DNA from: Chlamydomonas sphaeroides
Lineage: Eukaryota; Chlorophyta; Chlorophyceae; Chlamydomonadales; Chlamydomonadaceae
Length of the DNA: 64,000 nucleotides
NCBI GenBank assembly: GCA_001662425.1
Contig: BDDC01000138.1
Coordinates: 1,338-65,337 of the forward strand
Direction: 5' to 3'
Part shown: positions 48,901 through 61,502 of the stretch, piece by piece
Layout: every line of letters starts with the position of its first letter
Numbering within the stretch: the first letter of the stretch is position 1
Made by a program: the position numbers and the translations under genes
Notes under the pieces: model-generated
Databases searched by the model: none
Seen by the model: only the letters and a program-made list of their open reading frames with translations
Told to the model about the DNA's origin: nothing

Positions 48901-49754
48901 GCCGGAGGGCCTTCCCAGCCGGCGCTGCGCTGCCGCCATGGCCTCAGGCTGCGGTCCGGCTCAGCCTTCCGATGTTCCCTGCCGAGCCGCGGCTGTGGCC
49001 GCGCCGCACCTGCACCTCCACCAGCACCTGCTCCTTGGCCTCCTGTGGCAGGCAGTCAACATGGACGAGGGCGGGGGCACACGGCTCAGGCCCGCCATGG
49101 CGGCCTCAGCGCCGCGAGCAGGCTCCGTGGAACACCAGCTTCCTCACGACCGGCAGGTCACCAGGCACCGCTTTGCTCTGACGCCCATAAGACGAGCCGG
49201 CGCGCAGCCGACAGCCCCGGGCCTCTGGCCCCGAGCTGGGAAAACCGCATCATGTCGTCGCCGATCGCCCGGCAGGCTTGGCATCGCACCTTGGTCACCA
49301 TGAGGACGCTGCCCAGCCACCAGCGCTGCTGACTGTCAGCCGCTGCGGGCGCCGAGGACTCGCGCCCCGGCAGGGTCGCGCGGTTGCCCAGCACGGCCGT
49401 CTCGTCGGGCGGGAGCTGGTTGGGCAGGACCTTAAGCGGCTCGCCATTGACGCCCTGCTGCGAGGGCAGCAGCTCCAGGCCCCAGTACCTGCCGACCGGG
49501 GATCGAGGGGCAGTGGTAAGGGGGCTGTGCGCGGTGAAAGGACGGTTTGCTGTTGGCACGGTGCAGGCCGGGGTCAAGGGACTGCGGGCGGCGCCAGCTG
49601 CTCACTTGAGGTAGGGCCCGTGCGTATCGGCCGCCTGGAGCGCGTGGCCGCAGCACGTGTTCTCCACTTTGCTGAGGCCGGGGGGCTCGCCGCTAGCAGC
49701 TGCTGGCGAGGTCGTCACGTGGACAGCCTCTGGGCTGGCGGCCGCGGCACCCTC
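42948..49754 (-). CDS. PhoD-like metallophosphatase, intron-rich (5' end unresolved)
   Basis: Member of the PhoD-like metal-dependent phosphatase superfamily; the substrate is unknown. Twenty-three exons fit phase: 49606-49754, 49290-49488, 49010-49042, 48659-48802, 48415-48490, 47951-48055, 47649-47724, 47318-47442, 46948-47009, 46802-46823, 46592-46632, 46129-46199, 45873-46023, 45591-45620, 45347-45434, 45061-45133, 44850-44889, 44574-44660, 44169-44219, 43944-44014, 43613-43667, 43315-43365 and 42948-43094, giving 648 residues plus a missing start. Metal-site motifs appear in order: LVGGGDQLYN, MSWDDHDIFDGWGSY and LLSGDVHVCGAGH; also HFSQPVIGEA and IVSSAIANPPPPG. I found no ATG-bearing first exon with certainty; three frames stay open around 49980-50110. 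The C-terminal exons (VGASETSGCLVF to RGIFRCFAA) form a domain I do not recognise. One 22-bp exon splits the DDHD motif. Confidence 0.88.
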
Positions 49755-50542
49755 CTGAGGCAGGCAGGCACAGCGGTGTGCGCGGGTATGTAACCAGCAG
49801 GCCTCGAGGCCCAGGCGCACATAGGAGAGAGCCTGCCATCGCAGCTGGCCGCACTGAGTCTCCAGCCGTAGGGGTCGTAACGACCGCTGCCATGGGCACG
49901 ACGCCCACCAGGCGCGGCGTGGCAATTTGCAGACCACCCCCTTGAGGCTAACATCCACGCCCGCAAGTTGCCTTCGCACTGCTTGCCTCTGCTTCGGCGA
50001 CCGGGCCAGCAGCCGTTGCCCGGCCCTGGCGACGCTGGAACCAGCGCATTTACGGACAGCGGGTCAACGCACGGACGCGGGCTTGCTTTGGATGGATCCT
50101 TATACACGCTGTTATATGCGCAGCGAGCTCAGCAGCGGTAACAAGACGCAACTCGGTTGTGGGTCAACGCCCTATCAGGCCTTTGTGCCTTGCTCGCGAT
50201 GGGCTCTCAGGATTACCGTGAAACTTCGTGTGAATCAAGTGGTGCCAGCTGTGTTATCAGTACTGGTCTCGGCTGTCAGGGGCGTGGGCAAGGTTTCGCA
50301 ATTCCGCTCGTCACATCACAACCGGCAATCTTGGGCACCGGAGCCACAGCGTTCTATACTCATCGTTCCCCCAGCCTTCCACACCAAGCTCAGGATATCC
50401 GAACGTAAAAACACTTCGCCGCGATACTCAGCCATTGCTTTGCCAGCGCTGTGTTTCGCCACTTTCTTGCATCGATCTGACCATGATATCATGTGCTGCG
50501 ATTACCATGACGCGGTGACGCGCAGACGGAGTGCCTGCCCGC
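49755..50542. other. Divergent region, PhoD-like / SMP-C2 genes
   Basis: It should hold the first exon or exons and promoter of the PhoD-like gene and the promoter of the SMP-C2 gene. Candidate phosphatase exons include the frame running back from a TAT/GTGCGC donor near 49820, but it has no ATG. An ATG at 50049 opens a short frame whose donor phase does not match the next exon. Confidence 0.4.
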
Positions 50543-53500
50543 ATGGAGCGTCCGGGCTGCAGCTGCGGCTTCAGGCGCACAGTGAGCGGGTGGACGATGA
50601 TCCTGGTGCTGCAAAGCTTGGGGGCATGGGTGGATTTGCAGGGACTTTCCGCAAGGGCCATCGCGTCAGCGTGTGCCAGGCTTGAGAGTCTGCCGCCCTC
50701 CGACCCTGTACGTCACGCTGCGTATTCTTTGTGTGCGTAGGTGCCGCGGCAGCCCCTAGCTGGGCTTCAGCGTGCCGACGCACGTCCGCGCCTGCGACGA
50801 CACTGCATCCGGCCAGCGGCCGCGCTTGGCTTGCCTGAGGTATGTCATGGTGCTCGAGACCGGGAAGCAATGAACCGGCGGCCCGTATCGCAGATAGCGG
50901 GCTGCATGGGCGTCCTATGCGACCTTCGCAGCGGGCGCTGAACTGCTGCCCTCCAGGCGCAATGGGCCGAGCCGTTGGGTGCCGCAGTGTTGGGGCAGCC
51001 AGGCGAGGCGTCGTCCTTGAGTGACGCAGCCTGGCCCCGCCTCCCGTCATCCAACCCGTCTCGAGCCCGACACGCCTGCTGGCACCCCTGCAGGCGCTTG
51101 CCAATTCATGGCTGGACGCGACCCCATCGACGTCTGGCAAGCATGCTACTCGGGAGGCGACCTCGGCGTCACAAGCGCGCGTGACGCCGGCGGCACAGCC
51201 CGCGAGCTCCCAGCTAGGCGGCGGCCCGCCTCCCCATGAGGCTCATCACTCGGACCCGCAGCGCACACGCCAGCAGCAGCAGCAGGAGGCGGCGCAGCAA
51301 ATCGTGCAGCGGCTGCTGCCGCCACCCACCCCCGTGGCCGCGGCGACCCACCTGCACGTTCGCGGCGGGTGCGTAACCGGCCATGCTCCAGGCCCGCGCC
51401 TATCCAGGCACCCTTCCTCAGCGTCAGTCGCCTGCCTAATGCTCTCGCTTCACAAGCTCTGCTCCTCGTCTCTGCCCAAAGCATTGGTTGTAGCCTCGGT
51501 CCTCGAAGCGTGGGATGCAGTCTGGGCTCAAGGCACGAAGCGCCCTCCCGCCCACCGCCTCCCCTCGTGCCCGCACTCGTGCCTTGCTGGCCACAGGGTG
51601 CCCGGCACGGGCGTCGCGCTGGGCGTGCTGCTCTCTGTGGCCCTGCAGATGGTCAGCCGCTGGGTGCAGCGGCAGCGCTGGGCGCAGCAGCTACTGGAGC
51701 TGCTCGACGCCAGGCGGAGCAGCGGCAGCACCGCCTCCACCAGCGGCACCACGGATGCCGACGGCGCCGGACCCCTGCCGCCAGGCGTACGCCGCGGCTC
51801 GGTGTGGGACAGCCGGGGCAGCGCGAACGGCGAGGGCGCGGCAGGGGAGGAGAGCGGACCCGCGATGCTGCTGGCGGCCGCTGCCGCGACGGCGGCGGCG
51901 CTGGGCGGCTCGGGCTCGGCGCCTGGGAGGGCGTCGAACCTGCCGCCGACCACGACGCTGCCCGTGGCCACTGACCCGGGCGAGAGCGTGGAGTGGGTCA
52001 ACATGTGCTGGCGCAAGGTGCGGCGCCGGCGGCAGCAGCTGGCAGGGCGAGGGGCCGTGCGCAAGAGGCCGAGGGCAGCCAGCGCTGGGTACTTTGGCCC
52101 GGCAGAGCGGGCGGCGGCGATCAGAGGCAACTCTGGCCCCTCAGCAGGGGCCCCGAGCGCCGGCGCGGTGGATACCTTGTGCGCTGACAGCCGCGGGGAC
52201 AGGAGGCCGGCGCCTAAGCAGCCACCTTGACCGCCCCTGCCCTCAGGTGTGGCGGGTCTACCAGCGCGGCCTGGAGCGGTGGATCATTGACCTGCTGCAG
52301 CCCGTGTTTGATGGAGTGGTGAGCGAGGGACCGGCGGGCGGGGCTGCTCCAGGGGGCAATGGGCGCGCCGGCCCTGAAGAGGCCCGTCGCGGAAACAGCG
52401 CGAACCCGAAAATCTCGTGTCTAGGTGCTCGGATGCGGGGAAGGATGCGGGGAAGGCATGGCGGAATGACGAGATTGGAAGGCGGGCTCATCGAACGGAT
52501 GATGGCAGGGGGCTGGGGTGGATCGAAAGGCGTAGAACGGCGCATGCTGGCAGGGGGCCTTGCGGCCTCGCGCTGAGACGATAGCGTGCCCCGCCTGTGC
52601 CCCCCGGCGCCACCACACACACATACGCAGACCAAGGACGGCAGCGTGCCGCGCTGGCTGTGCCGGCTGCGGGTGGTGGAGCTGACGCTGGACCACGAGG
52701 CGCCCTACTTCTCCAACATGAGGCGGCGGAACAGCAGAAAGGTGCGGGCGGGCGGGGCGGCAAGCGGGGCGGGGATATGAGGCCGCGGAACAGGAGGAGG
52801 GCCTGGGCAGGGGAGGCTGAGGCCAGACAGGGCGGCAGGGGTGTCGGGCGGAGGGGTGGTAGGAGGGGCCGGGGAGGGGCGCCCGGGGGGCGCGGCAGAG
52901 GGTCCAGGCATGACAGCAGCGCTGAGCCACAGGTAAGGCCGCGGGGGCCAAGCGAGACGGCAGGGGCAGGGGGCGGTGGCCAAGGAGAAAGGCGTTGGCA
53001 AGTGAGTCGTGCGGGGCGGGGCGCCAGGCAAGGCAAGGCAGCAGGGATGGTGTGTTTCCTGCAGCCCGCTGGCCCCAGGGCTCGGACCTCACCGGGTTGG
53101 CCCGCTCTTACGACGACGCCCGCTCTCTCCCCGCCACAACAGTGCCTGCGAACGCCAGCCCTGCTCTCCAAGTGCCCCCACCCTCTTGCCCTCGCATCCC
53201 CAGGACTCCGACCTCAACGGGGTGGTGGACCTGCGCTACACGGGCGGGGCGCGCATGCTGCTGATGCTGGAGCTGGGGGAGGGGCGCTGGCGCTTCAAGG
53301 TAGGCGCTGAGCGGCTGCAGCTGCCAACCGGGTCCCGCCGCGGTGCCGCCGCGGTCCCGCCGCGAGGCCCAGGCGACGCGTGCGCGCAGCTGCTGTAGGA
53401 AGCCGGGGGGCGCGGGGTCGGGCCCACGGGATGCGGCGGGCTGGGCCGGGGATGAGCGGTGCTGAGGGTGGGTTGGCCGGTCCCCGCCGTCCCCACCGCC

Positions 53501-56500
53501 CCTGCAGGTGCCGGTGCTGGTGTCGGACCTGGACCTGGAGTGCCAGATGTGGCTCAAGCTGCGGCTGGCGCCCGTGTGCCCCTGGATCGGCACCATCAGC
53601 TTTGCGTTCGTGGGGCCGCCCAACCTCAAGGTGCAGCTCTCGCCCTACAACCGAGTGCGGCTCATGCGGGTGCCCGTGGTGCAGGTGCGGCGGAGGGAGT
53701 GGGCCGGGGGCCGGGAGGGAGGCAGGGGCCAGGCGTGTGGGTAGTTGGGAGCTGGGGCAGGCATGCAGCGCTGCGGCTTGCGTGGGCTGCAGACGTGGAC
53801 GTGCAGGGGTTTGGGCGTCGGTCGTCGTCAATACCCCTTGTGCCCCAGGGCCCTTTTTCCCTGTGCGCCTTCCCGCCTGCCCTCCGAGCTTATGGCTCTG
53901 TATATGGCTGACTAGTTCGCTGCTCCCTCGGCACCTCCCTCCGCGCTTCCTGCCGCCCGCCCTCCAGAACTACCTGCGCAAGCTGCTCACGGTGGACCTG
54001 CCGGGGCTGCTGGTGCTGCCGCAGCGCCTGGAGATCGCCATCCCGCCCTCGGTCACCACCATCGCCGAGGCGGCGGTGGGGCGCGACACCATCATGCGCG
54101 CCGTGGCGTCCGCGGTGCTGCAGGTGGGTGCGAAGGGGGCCGGCTGGAGGCCGCAGCAGGGGCAGGGTGGGGAAGGCGCTTCGGTCTGAGACGAACGGAA
54201 GGGGTAGCGGCAGGCATGGGGCTGCGGACAGCGGGCACGGTGAGGAATGGGCGGGCACATTGTGCCAGGGCTAGGTACGGCAGGCAGCAGGCATGGGCGG
54301 GCCGCCAGGGCGCCAGGACCCCACATCGCTGCATGTGCGTCCTCGGCCGCCCCTACCCTCCTTCGCAGGCGGACGCGGTGGAGGCGGCCCTGCTGGCGGC
54401 GCTGCCGCTGGGGCCGCAGACGCCCGCGGGCGGCATCTCGCTGCCCGAGGCTTTCAAGGTGGGGCGGCGGCCGTAGTCCGAGGCACGTGTGCGCCGGGCG
54501 CCAGCGCCGCCAGCGCTGGGAGTTGCCACGCCCGCGCGACTGGCCAGCACACCAACACACGCCGCCACGCCCGCACTGCTGCAGTCTTGACACACGCGCT
54601 GCCTGTCGCCTCAACGACGGCACCGCCGCGCTGCCGGCTCCCCTTCGCCGCGCTCCCCCTATCTCCCCAGGGCGAGCTCTCTGTGACGCTGCGCGAGGCG
54701 CGGAACCTGCCGGTGTGGGGCTTCCCCGGCCAGTCCAACCCCTACTGCCGCCTGGTGCTGGGCGAGCAAGCGGTGCAGAGCCGCCGCGAGGGCGACACCA
54801 GCCACCCGGGCCGCCACCGCGCGCCCGTGTGGAACCAGGAGTTCCAGTTCCTGGTGGAGGACCCAGACCAGCAGGTGGGCCCAGGGCGAGGGCACGTGAC
54901 GGCGTGTGTTGTTGTGCTGGCCGGGCAGCCGGGTCGGGCCTTGCGCTCCCTCGCCTGGCCTCCCTCCCCTCGTGCGCCAGTGACACCCACCTTGCGGTGC
55001 ACCGTCACCATCACGCCCCCCTCTCTGCGGCGACTGCACACGAGTCCTTGACTCCCTCCCTGCATCCTCCCTGCATCCTGCCGCGCCCCCCGCCCGGCCA
55101 GGTGTTTGAGATGGTGGTCAAGGACAGCCACCTGACGGGGCGCACCGAGGTGGGCCGCGCCACCATCAGGCTGCGGGACCTGCTGGCGGTGCAGCAGACA
55201 GCGGTGAGGGAGGGCGGGGAGGCAGGGGGCTGGAGGACTGGGAGGCTGGGAGGGCCGGGGAGGGGAGGGCCGGGGAGGGCCAAAGAGGGCCGGAGAGTGC
55301 CAGGGAGGGGGGCGGAGAGGAGAGTGTTTGCCAGAAGTGAGGGCGGATGGGTGGAGGAGAGCGTCAGCATGCCAGGGATGCAGGGGTTTGGGCTGCGGAC
55401 GGCGGCGAGCTACACCGTTCGGTCCATGCCGGTGCAACCTTCCTCGACGCTCTGCTGTCCCCCTCCACTCCCTCCCCCTGCCTCACCAGGAGGGCGGCAA
55501 GGTGGCCATGTGGGTGCCCCTGCAGTCGCCCGCGCCCTCGTACGCCATCACCTCGGGCGAGCCCGTGCCCACTGGCGAGGTGCTGGTGGAGCTGTCGTAC
55601 AAGGTACGGCACCGGCGCGGGGTGCCGCGAGTACGAAACATTGATTGCGGCCGGTGTTCAAAGGCCTGCGGGCCTGGGTTGTCATCAGGCGCCTCTCACC
55701 GCCTGTGCTCGGACGCTCTTACCCTCTGCAGCCCTTCGATGAGGAGGAGCCCGACTCGGGGTACCGCGAGGCGGAGAACTACTCCAAGCAGGCCGCCGCG
55801 CAGGCGCCCATCACCGACATCCGCTCAGCAGCAGCCGCCAGCAGCCGCGCCGCCGTCGCCGCCTCCGCTGCCGTCAGCGCCATCGCCATGACTAAGGCCG
55901 CAGCCGCGCGCGCCGCAGCACGCGCAGCACGCGCGGCGCAGGAGGCGGCCGCCGTGGCCAAGACCGCCGTGGACCAACGCGCGGCGCTGCTGGCCAGCGG
56001 CGGCGCTGTGGATGCCGCTGCACAGGCGGCGCCGCCACCGCCGCCGCCGGCGCGGGAGCCGAAGCAGCCGCCTGGCCCAGCGCGTGCCGGCGATGTGCAG
56101 GCGGCTGGAGGCGACGGCGCTGGGGGACCGCCGCCGACGCCGGCCTCTGTCGCGGACGCGGATGCGCTGCTGCAGCAGCTGACACTGGCGGCGGGCGGCG
56201 TAGGCTCGGTTGCGGATGGGCCGCGGGTGATGCGCCGGACGGACAGCGACTACGACGCGGACGACGAGGGCGGCGGCGACGAGGGCGACGGCGGGCGCAG
56301 GGGCGGCGGCCGCGCCGGACGGGGCAAGCTGTCGGTCGAGGCGCAGGCCCGGCTGGCGGCGGCGGCCTCGCAAGCCCAGGCGTCGGCGGCGTCGAGCCGC
56401 GCCGGCACGGTGCTCCTTGAGAGGCCGCCGGCACCGGAGCTGGCGGAGGCGCCTGTGGCTGTGCCCGGCGGCGGCGACGGCAATGGCGCCGCCGGGAGCA

Positions 56501-58598
56501 ACGGCGCGTCGCACAGCCGCTACGCTGGCGGCGGCGGCGAAGCGTGCGGTAACGGCCTGCCGCCGCTGCCGCCGGCAGCGGAAGGTTCGGCGCCCACCGG
56601 CAACGGCGCGCCGGGCGACGGCGGCGCGCTGCCGCCGCTGGCACACGAGCTGCCGTCGTCGCTGCCGGCCGCCGCCGCCGCCATCCAGTGGCAGCAGCAG
56701 CAGCCGGGCCAGCCGCCGCTGCAGCACGAAGAGCCGGGGTCGCCGCCGTCGGGACAGGCACCAACGCAGCTGCAGGTGCTGCACCAGCAGCTGGCAGACG
56801 TCGTGGATGTCGGGCCGGAGCCGCTGCAGCACGCGCAGCCGCCGGCGCCGCCAGGCGCTGCGGGCGGGCAGCTGCTGGGCGCTTGGACCAGTTTCACCGA
56901 GGCGCTAGGGCGCGGCAAGGGCCAGCGGGGGAGCGCCAAGGCGGCGCCGAGCGCCGGCGAGGAGGCGTCGGCAGCGGCGAGTGCCGGCGGCGGCGGCGCC
57001 AAGCCCGACGGTGACGGCGGCGCCAACGACCGCAACTGGCTCGAGGCCATCGTCTCGCGCTTGCCTAAGTACGGCCACATAGGCGAGAAGCACGAGGACG
57101 AGGGCCGGCGGCACGACGGCGCCGCCGCCGCCGCCACGACGGCGCCGCCAGCCGCCGCCGCCACTGATGGCGCCGACGGCCACCCCTGGTGGCAGTTCTG
57201 GGCGCCCAAGGGCGGCGCGCCGAAGCTCGCCGACGCAGCGGTGCAGCCGCCGCCTGCCGACGCCGACACGTCAGCCGCCGCCGATGGCGCCGACGCCGCC
57301 GCCAGCTCAGACCGGCCATGGTGGCAGTTCTGGGGCGACGGCAAGGACAAGGCGGGCGCAAAGGACAAGGCGGGTTCGGAGAGCGGCGCCGAGGAGGACG
57401 ACGGGCGGGCTAAGCCGGTGGAGGCGATCTACATCCCGCCGGACCTACCGCTGGAGGAGATTGCGGCCGAGGTGCAGCGGCTCAAGGTGGGTCGCGGCGG
57501 GCCGGGCGTGCACGGGAGGGCACGGCCGGGGCGAGTGTGGGTTCCGTGCCGTCTTGCGTGCTGGTGGGGGGCCCGGCGGGGGTATGTGCGAGCACTCGCC
57601 GGCAGCCGCAGTCGAGTAGGAGTGTCTGGCGGAGTGTTCGGCGCGGGGGAAAGCACGCCTCGCGCCCACTTGCGTCGGCGCCGCCGGCCCTCTCAATGGG
57701 TCGGACGCTCCCACCCTTCCTGCCACAGGAGGACAACTGGCGCGAGCGGAGCGACCACGTCAGCAACCTGTGGATGAAGGCCGTGGAGCGCAACGACCGC
57801 AAGTGAGGCGCTGGAGGATGGGCGGGATGGGCGGGGGTGGAGGGCAAAATATTGCCAAAGATGATGCGTTGCCGTGTGATTAGCAGACCGCAGAGCGCAA
57901 CTGCAAGAACGCCACCGAAGGGAGTGGAGGGGCGGAAGCTGGGTGGGGCTACCCGAGCAAGCGGCGTTGGCGCTCACGTGCGACGTCGCCACTGCGTGAG
58001 GCGTGCTCGTGCCCCCTCCCCACCGCTCCCCGCAACGCCGGCGGCATTGGGCCGGGGTTTGCGCTCGGAGATGCGGACTGGTCCACCACTCCCTCGGTGC
58101 ATTCCCGCTCCCCCCCTGCCGCGCAGGTGGATCATGCTGGCCGCCTTCCTGCTGAGCGTAGCTGTGGGGCTGCTGTCGGTGGTGGCATGGCGCCTGGAGC
58201 AGCTGGAGCACATGCAGGCGAGCTGGGCAGGCGGCGGTGGGCCCATATTGTTGGGAGTGCAAGCAGCGTAGGCCAGGGGCAGGGCGGCGAAGGGTGTGGT
58301 CTGGGGCAGTGGCCCCTGCAGCCGCTGCAGGGCCTCGTGGTGGGTGAAGCGGGGCCGCCGGGCCAGGCCGGGTGTGTGCGCCGTCCTTCTCCACGGCCCC
58401 CCGGCCCTGACCTTCCCGATTCGCTGGCCCCCCGTGACACGGCGTGCTCGCTTCCTCCTGCCCTCTCGCACCCCTGTCGCCCCTCCCTCCCGTTCGCACC
58501 AGGCCGCGGCCCCCGAGCTGACGCTCATGACCATGGCGGCAGCCCTGCAGGCGCTGGAGCACGCGGCCCGCAGCGGCGGCCTGGACGGCATGCTGTGA
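50543..58598 (+). CDS. SMP-C2 lipid-transfer/tether protein with C-terminal membrane anchor
   Basis: Probable lipid carrier at membrane contact sites, related to extended synaptotagmins, tricalbins and plant NTMC2 proteins. Seventeen exons fit phase: 50543-50707, 50771-50839, 51094-51368, 51597-52017, 52247-52318, 52631-52741, 53204-53299, 53508-53684, 53968-54123, 54369-54458, 54671-54874, 55102-55203, 55490-55603, 55732-57486, 57729-57802, 58127-58217 and 58503-58598, giving about 1355 residues. A hydrophobic stretch (GVALGVLLSVALQMV, about residues 176-192) precedes the SMP domain (about 295-515; ESVEWVNMCWRKVW, LDLECQMWLKLRLAP, LLTVDLPGLLVLP). One C2 domain follows (about 545-685; GELSVTLREARNLP, SNPYCRLVLG, WNQEFQFLV). 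Then a 585-residue Ala/Gly/Gln-rich exon with two PWWQFW motifs, and a membrane segment MLAAFLLSVAVGLLSVVAW near the C-terminus. Exons 1-2 are less certain, and the last intron appears to be GC-AG. Confidence 0.88.
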
Positions 58599-61502
58599 GG
58601 GCAACGGGCGCCGCTCGTGTTGCGCAGCAGCCACGGGGAAGCTGATTACCATATGCCGTGCCGCGCCGAAGGACGGGCCGGGGCCTTGGGCGCCCAGGGC
58701 GCTGCGTGGTGGGCTTGCGCCGCCGGGACGGATGGGGTTTTGGCGGGAGCGTTGCGGCGCGGGGCCCGGACGCCGATGCCACCCGAGGAGCTTGTGGCGC
58801 GCGCGGATGGGACCGGACCGAACTGGGCCGCAATTGGGGGGGGGCCCTCGCCGGACGCGAGTGTCGTGGCGCGCTGGGGTTTGCGATGCCCGCGCGGGAT
58901 GTGCTTTGTAGGTTGTTGCGCGGCAGGATACGGATACGGATGCCAGCTTGGGGCCCGACGTCGGCGCCGCTCAGGGCGTGGGTCCGCTACGCCACACGGA
59001 CACCGGCCGGCAGGGGCGCGTGGGGTTGGCCTGGTTGCAGCTGCGTGTTGGCTTGCCCCTTTCGCAGCTGGGGAAGTCGGGACGTGTGGCGTGGGCGTGG
59101 TGCCGATGTGCCCGCCTTGGCGCGGAGGGGTGTTGTTGCCGTAGGTCGTGTAGCACTGATGAGAGGTACAGTACCGGTACGAGAAGAGATGAAGCGCGTT
59201 TGTTGGTGTTCGTTTGAGGCCTGCGTCGTCGGCCAACGTCCGTCCGTCGGCAGTCGGTTAGGCTGGGAGTGACGTAGGAGATTGCTGGTCTGGCAGCACT
59301 TCGGGTGGGAGTCCGGAGCTCGAGGCGCCAACCCATGCGTTGCTTGGCTTTGATTGCGACGGCGCTTGCGGGGCCCTTTGATACCGCAACGTGCAAGCGC
59401 GATTGCGGGGGGCGAAGTGTTGTAGGCGGCTGTGAGCAGAGCTGCCGCCGGGCAGGCGCCACGGCGCACGCGCCGGAATTTTGGACGGCAGGCCTCGTGG
59501 CGGTAGGGGTACCAGAACAGGAGATTTCGTTTGCGTTTAGGTTTCGCCGCGTAGGAAGGATCCAGCCTGGGTTCGCGGCGACAGCAACAGCCGGCGGCAA
59601 GCATTACACCTGTCGTTTCATGTTCGCGGTGGGGCGCTTGGGTCTGCAGCGCCTGCTCTGGATGGCTTGCAATGTGCATTCCGGGCTGCGGAGGCCGGTA
59701 GCGGCTGGGTCATGGGAGCAGCCGGGGTGCGGCGGCGCCGCGGACGGGCGCGTCAAGAGATTGGTTGAGGGTTCATGCAACAGCGCCTGGATGGTCCCAT
59801 CGGCTGCGCTCCCGCTTGCGACACGCCCCACGCCGCCGCCATGCGCGTCTGACCAGGTGTGCCGCCGTGCCCGTGGCGTACCGCCCCGCAGCAGTCGTGC
59901 CTCGTAAGGCTCACCGCCACCTCGAGCGTGCTGCCGGCACCAGCTGCTGCCACACTCTGGCCCTCCTGCTCGCGACCTCCGACAAGTACTGCAGCCCAAG
60001 CGCGGCACGGCCTCCCGCTGCAAGCGCACCAACGACAGAGCAATCTCTCTCTCTCTCAGAGCAAGCCAGCGCCAGAAAAACATCGCGGTGGTGCTGGTCA
60101 GGAGGTCTTGGTCATGGCAGTAGCCAGCTATGCAGCGGTCGTGCTGCCTGCTGGAGCGTCTAGGTGTCCAAGGCCGCGGTCGGCGGCCCTTGCTGGCCGG
60201 TACTGCTTGTTTGCAATGTTGTACAACGTGCCTGCCGTGCCTGATTGAATCCAAGCGAAGCCAGCAGACGGCCGAGTTACAATGCTTGGTGACGGTGGCC
60301 TCCCCGAAACCTGTGCCGGCCCCCCTCGCTGCTGGCCCGGTGCTCCCACAGCCATGCGGCGGCCGGGCCCAGCAACCCCGGCAGCCGCAATCCCGGGACT
60401 TTCGCTTCAAACTACGTGGAAAACCCCCAGGACCAGCCTGCTGCAGCCACACAACGGTGTGGAGACGAGGGCGAGCCAACGGCGGCAGGCAGCCACATGC
60501 ACGGCCCCACGCAAGACACGGTCGGTGCGCCCGTGGCCGTGAGGGGGAGCCGCCCCCTGCCGCCCGCCGTTTGTAGCGGGTGCTGCCGCCCAGCCAGAGG
60601 CCGCGAAGGCCAGCCTGCAATTTCACTCGTCACCCCATCGTCACGCATGCAAGAATCACGCCTCCAGCGAACACTCCGGCACGCAAAACCAAACCAATTC
60701 GCGAAGGCAGCACGGCATCCGGCACCCCACGCACGCGCACATGGAAGCGCAGCCCGCAAGGCCCGTGGCGCAGCCCGCATACTGCGATGCACAACAACGC
60801 GGCCAGGGTGTCTTGCCGGACTGCCAGCGGCCGTCATCAGCGCAGGCGTACCGTAGCTGGCGTGCGGCCCCGCGAGGGGAGGGGCTTGCCTCATCACCGG
60901 AGGCCATCAGAAGAGCAGGAGTTGGCGTGCGGGCTCGCGGCCATCGCACAGCCCCGGCAATCCTGCGGTGCGAAGTACTTCCACGTTGTGGCACCCCATA
61001 GCATGAATCACACTAATATCACGCTCTTGAACTTTAGGCCATAGCATTCACGATATAAGTCGCGGTCGTGTCGCCTCACGGTCAGCAAGCGCGCGCCTGG
61101 CCACAGCCCCCGCGCATCTCATGTAGGTCAGGCAACGCACTGATCATGCAAGGCATCGCCCTCAGGTCCGCCCGGCGCAGCGCCGTCCATGAACACGTCA
61201 GAGCCCCAGCAGCGGCCGGCTGCCCAACACCGAAAGCTCAGGCGGCGGCCGCGCGGCCGGGCTGCAGCCGAGAGCCGCATCTCGCAGCGGCCGGCCTGCA
61301 ACCCGCACCCCACCACGCGACCGCCGCCCTCACAATGCCATCGCACAACATACACGGAAAGCACCTGTTGCAACAGCCACGTCTGACACCCAATGGGCAG
61401 TGCAAGCGGCTGCTGCAATCCCACGACGCCAAAGCAACCAAAAGGGCCGGCTCCCCCCCCAGCTCTGTTGCCAATCTCGCACCCCAGTCGTGCCGCGGGC
61501 CC
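58599..61502. other. Convergent intergenic region, SMP-C2 / unrecognised gene
   Basis: About 2.9 kb containing both 3' ends. Possible minus-strand TGTAA sites (TTACA on the plus strand) occur near 59606 and 60276, both far from the stop at 61503. A CT run lies at about 60044-60058. Open frames on both strands lack domains and a consistent exon structure. Confidence 0.4.
60044..60058. repeat. Short CT dinucleotide run
   Basis: About seven CT units (TCTCTCTCTCTCTC) in intergenic sequence. No adjacent splice site or gene uses it as far as I can see. Confidence 0.7.
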
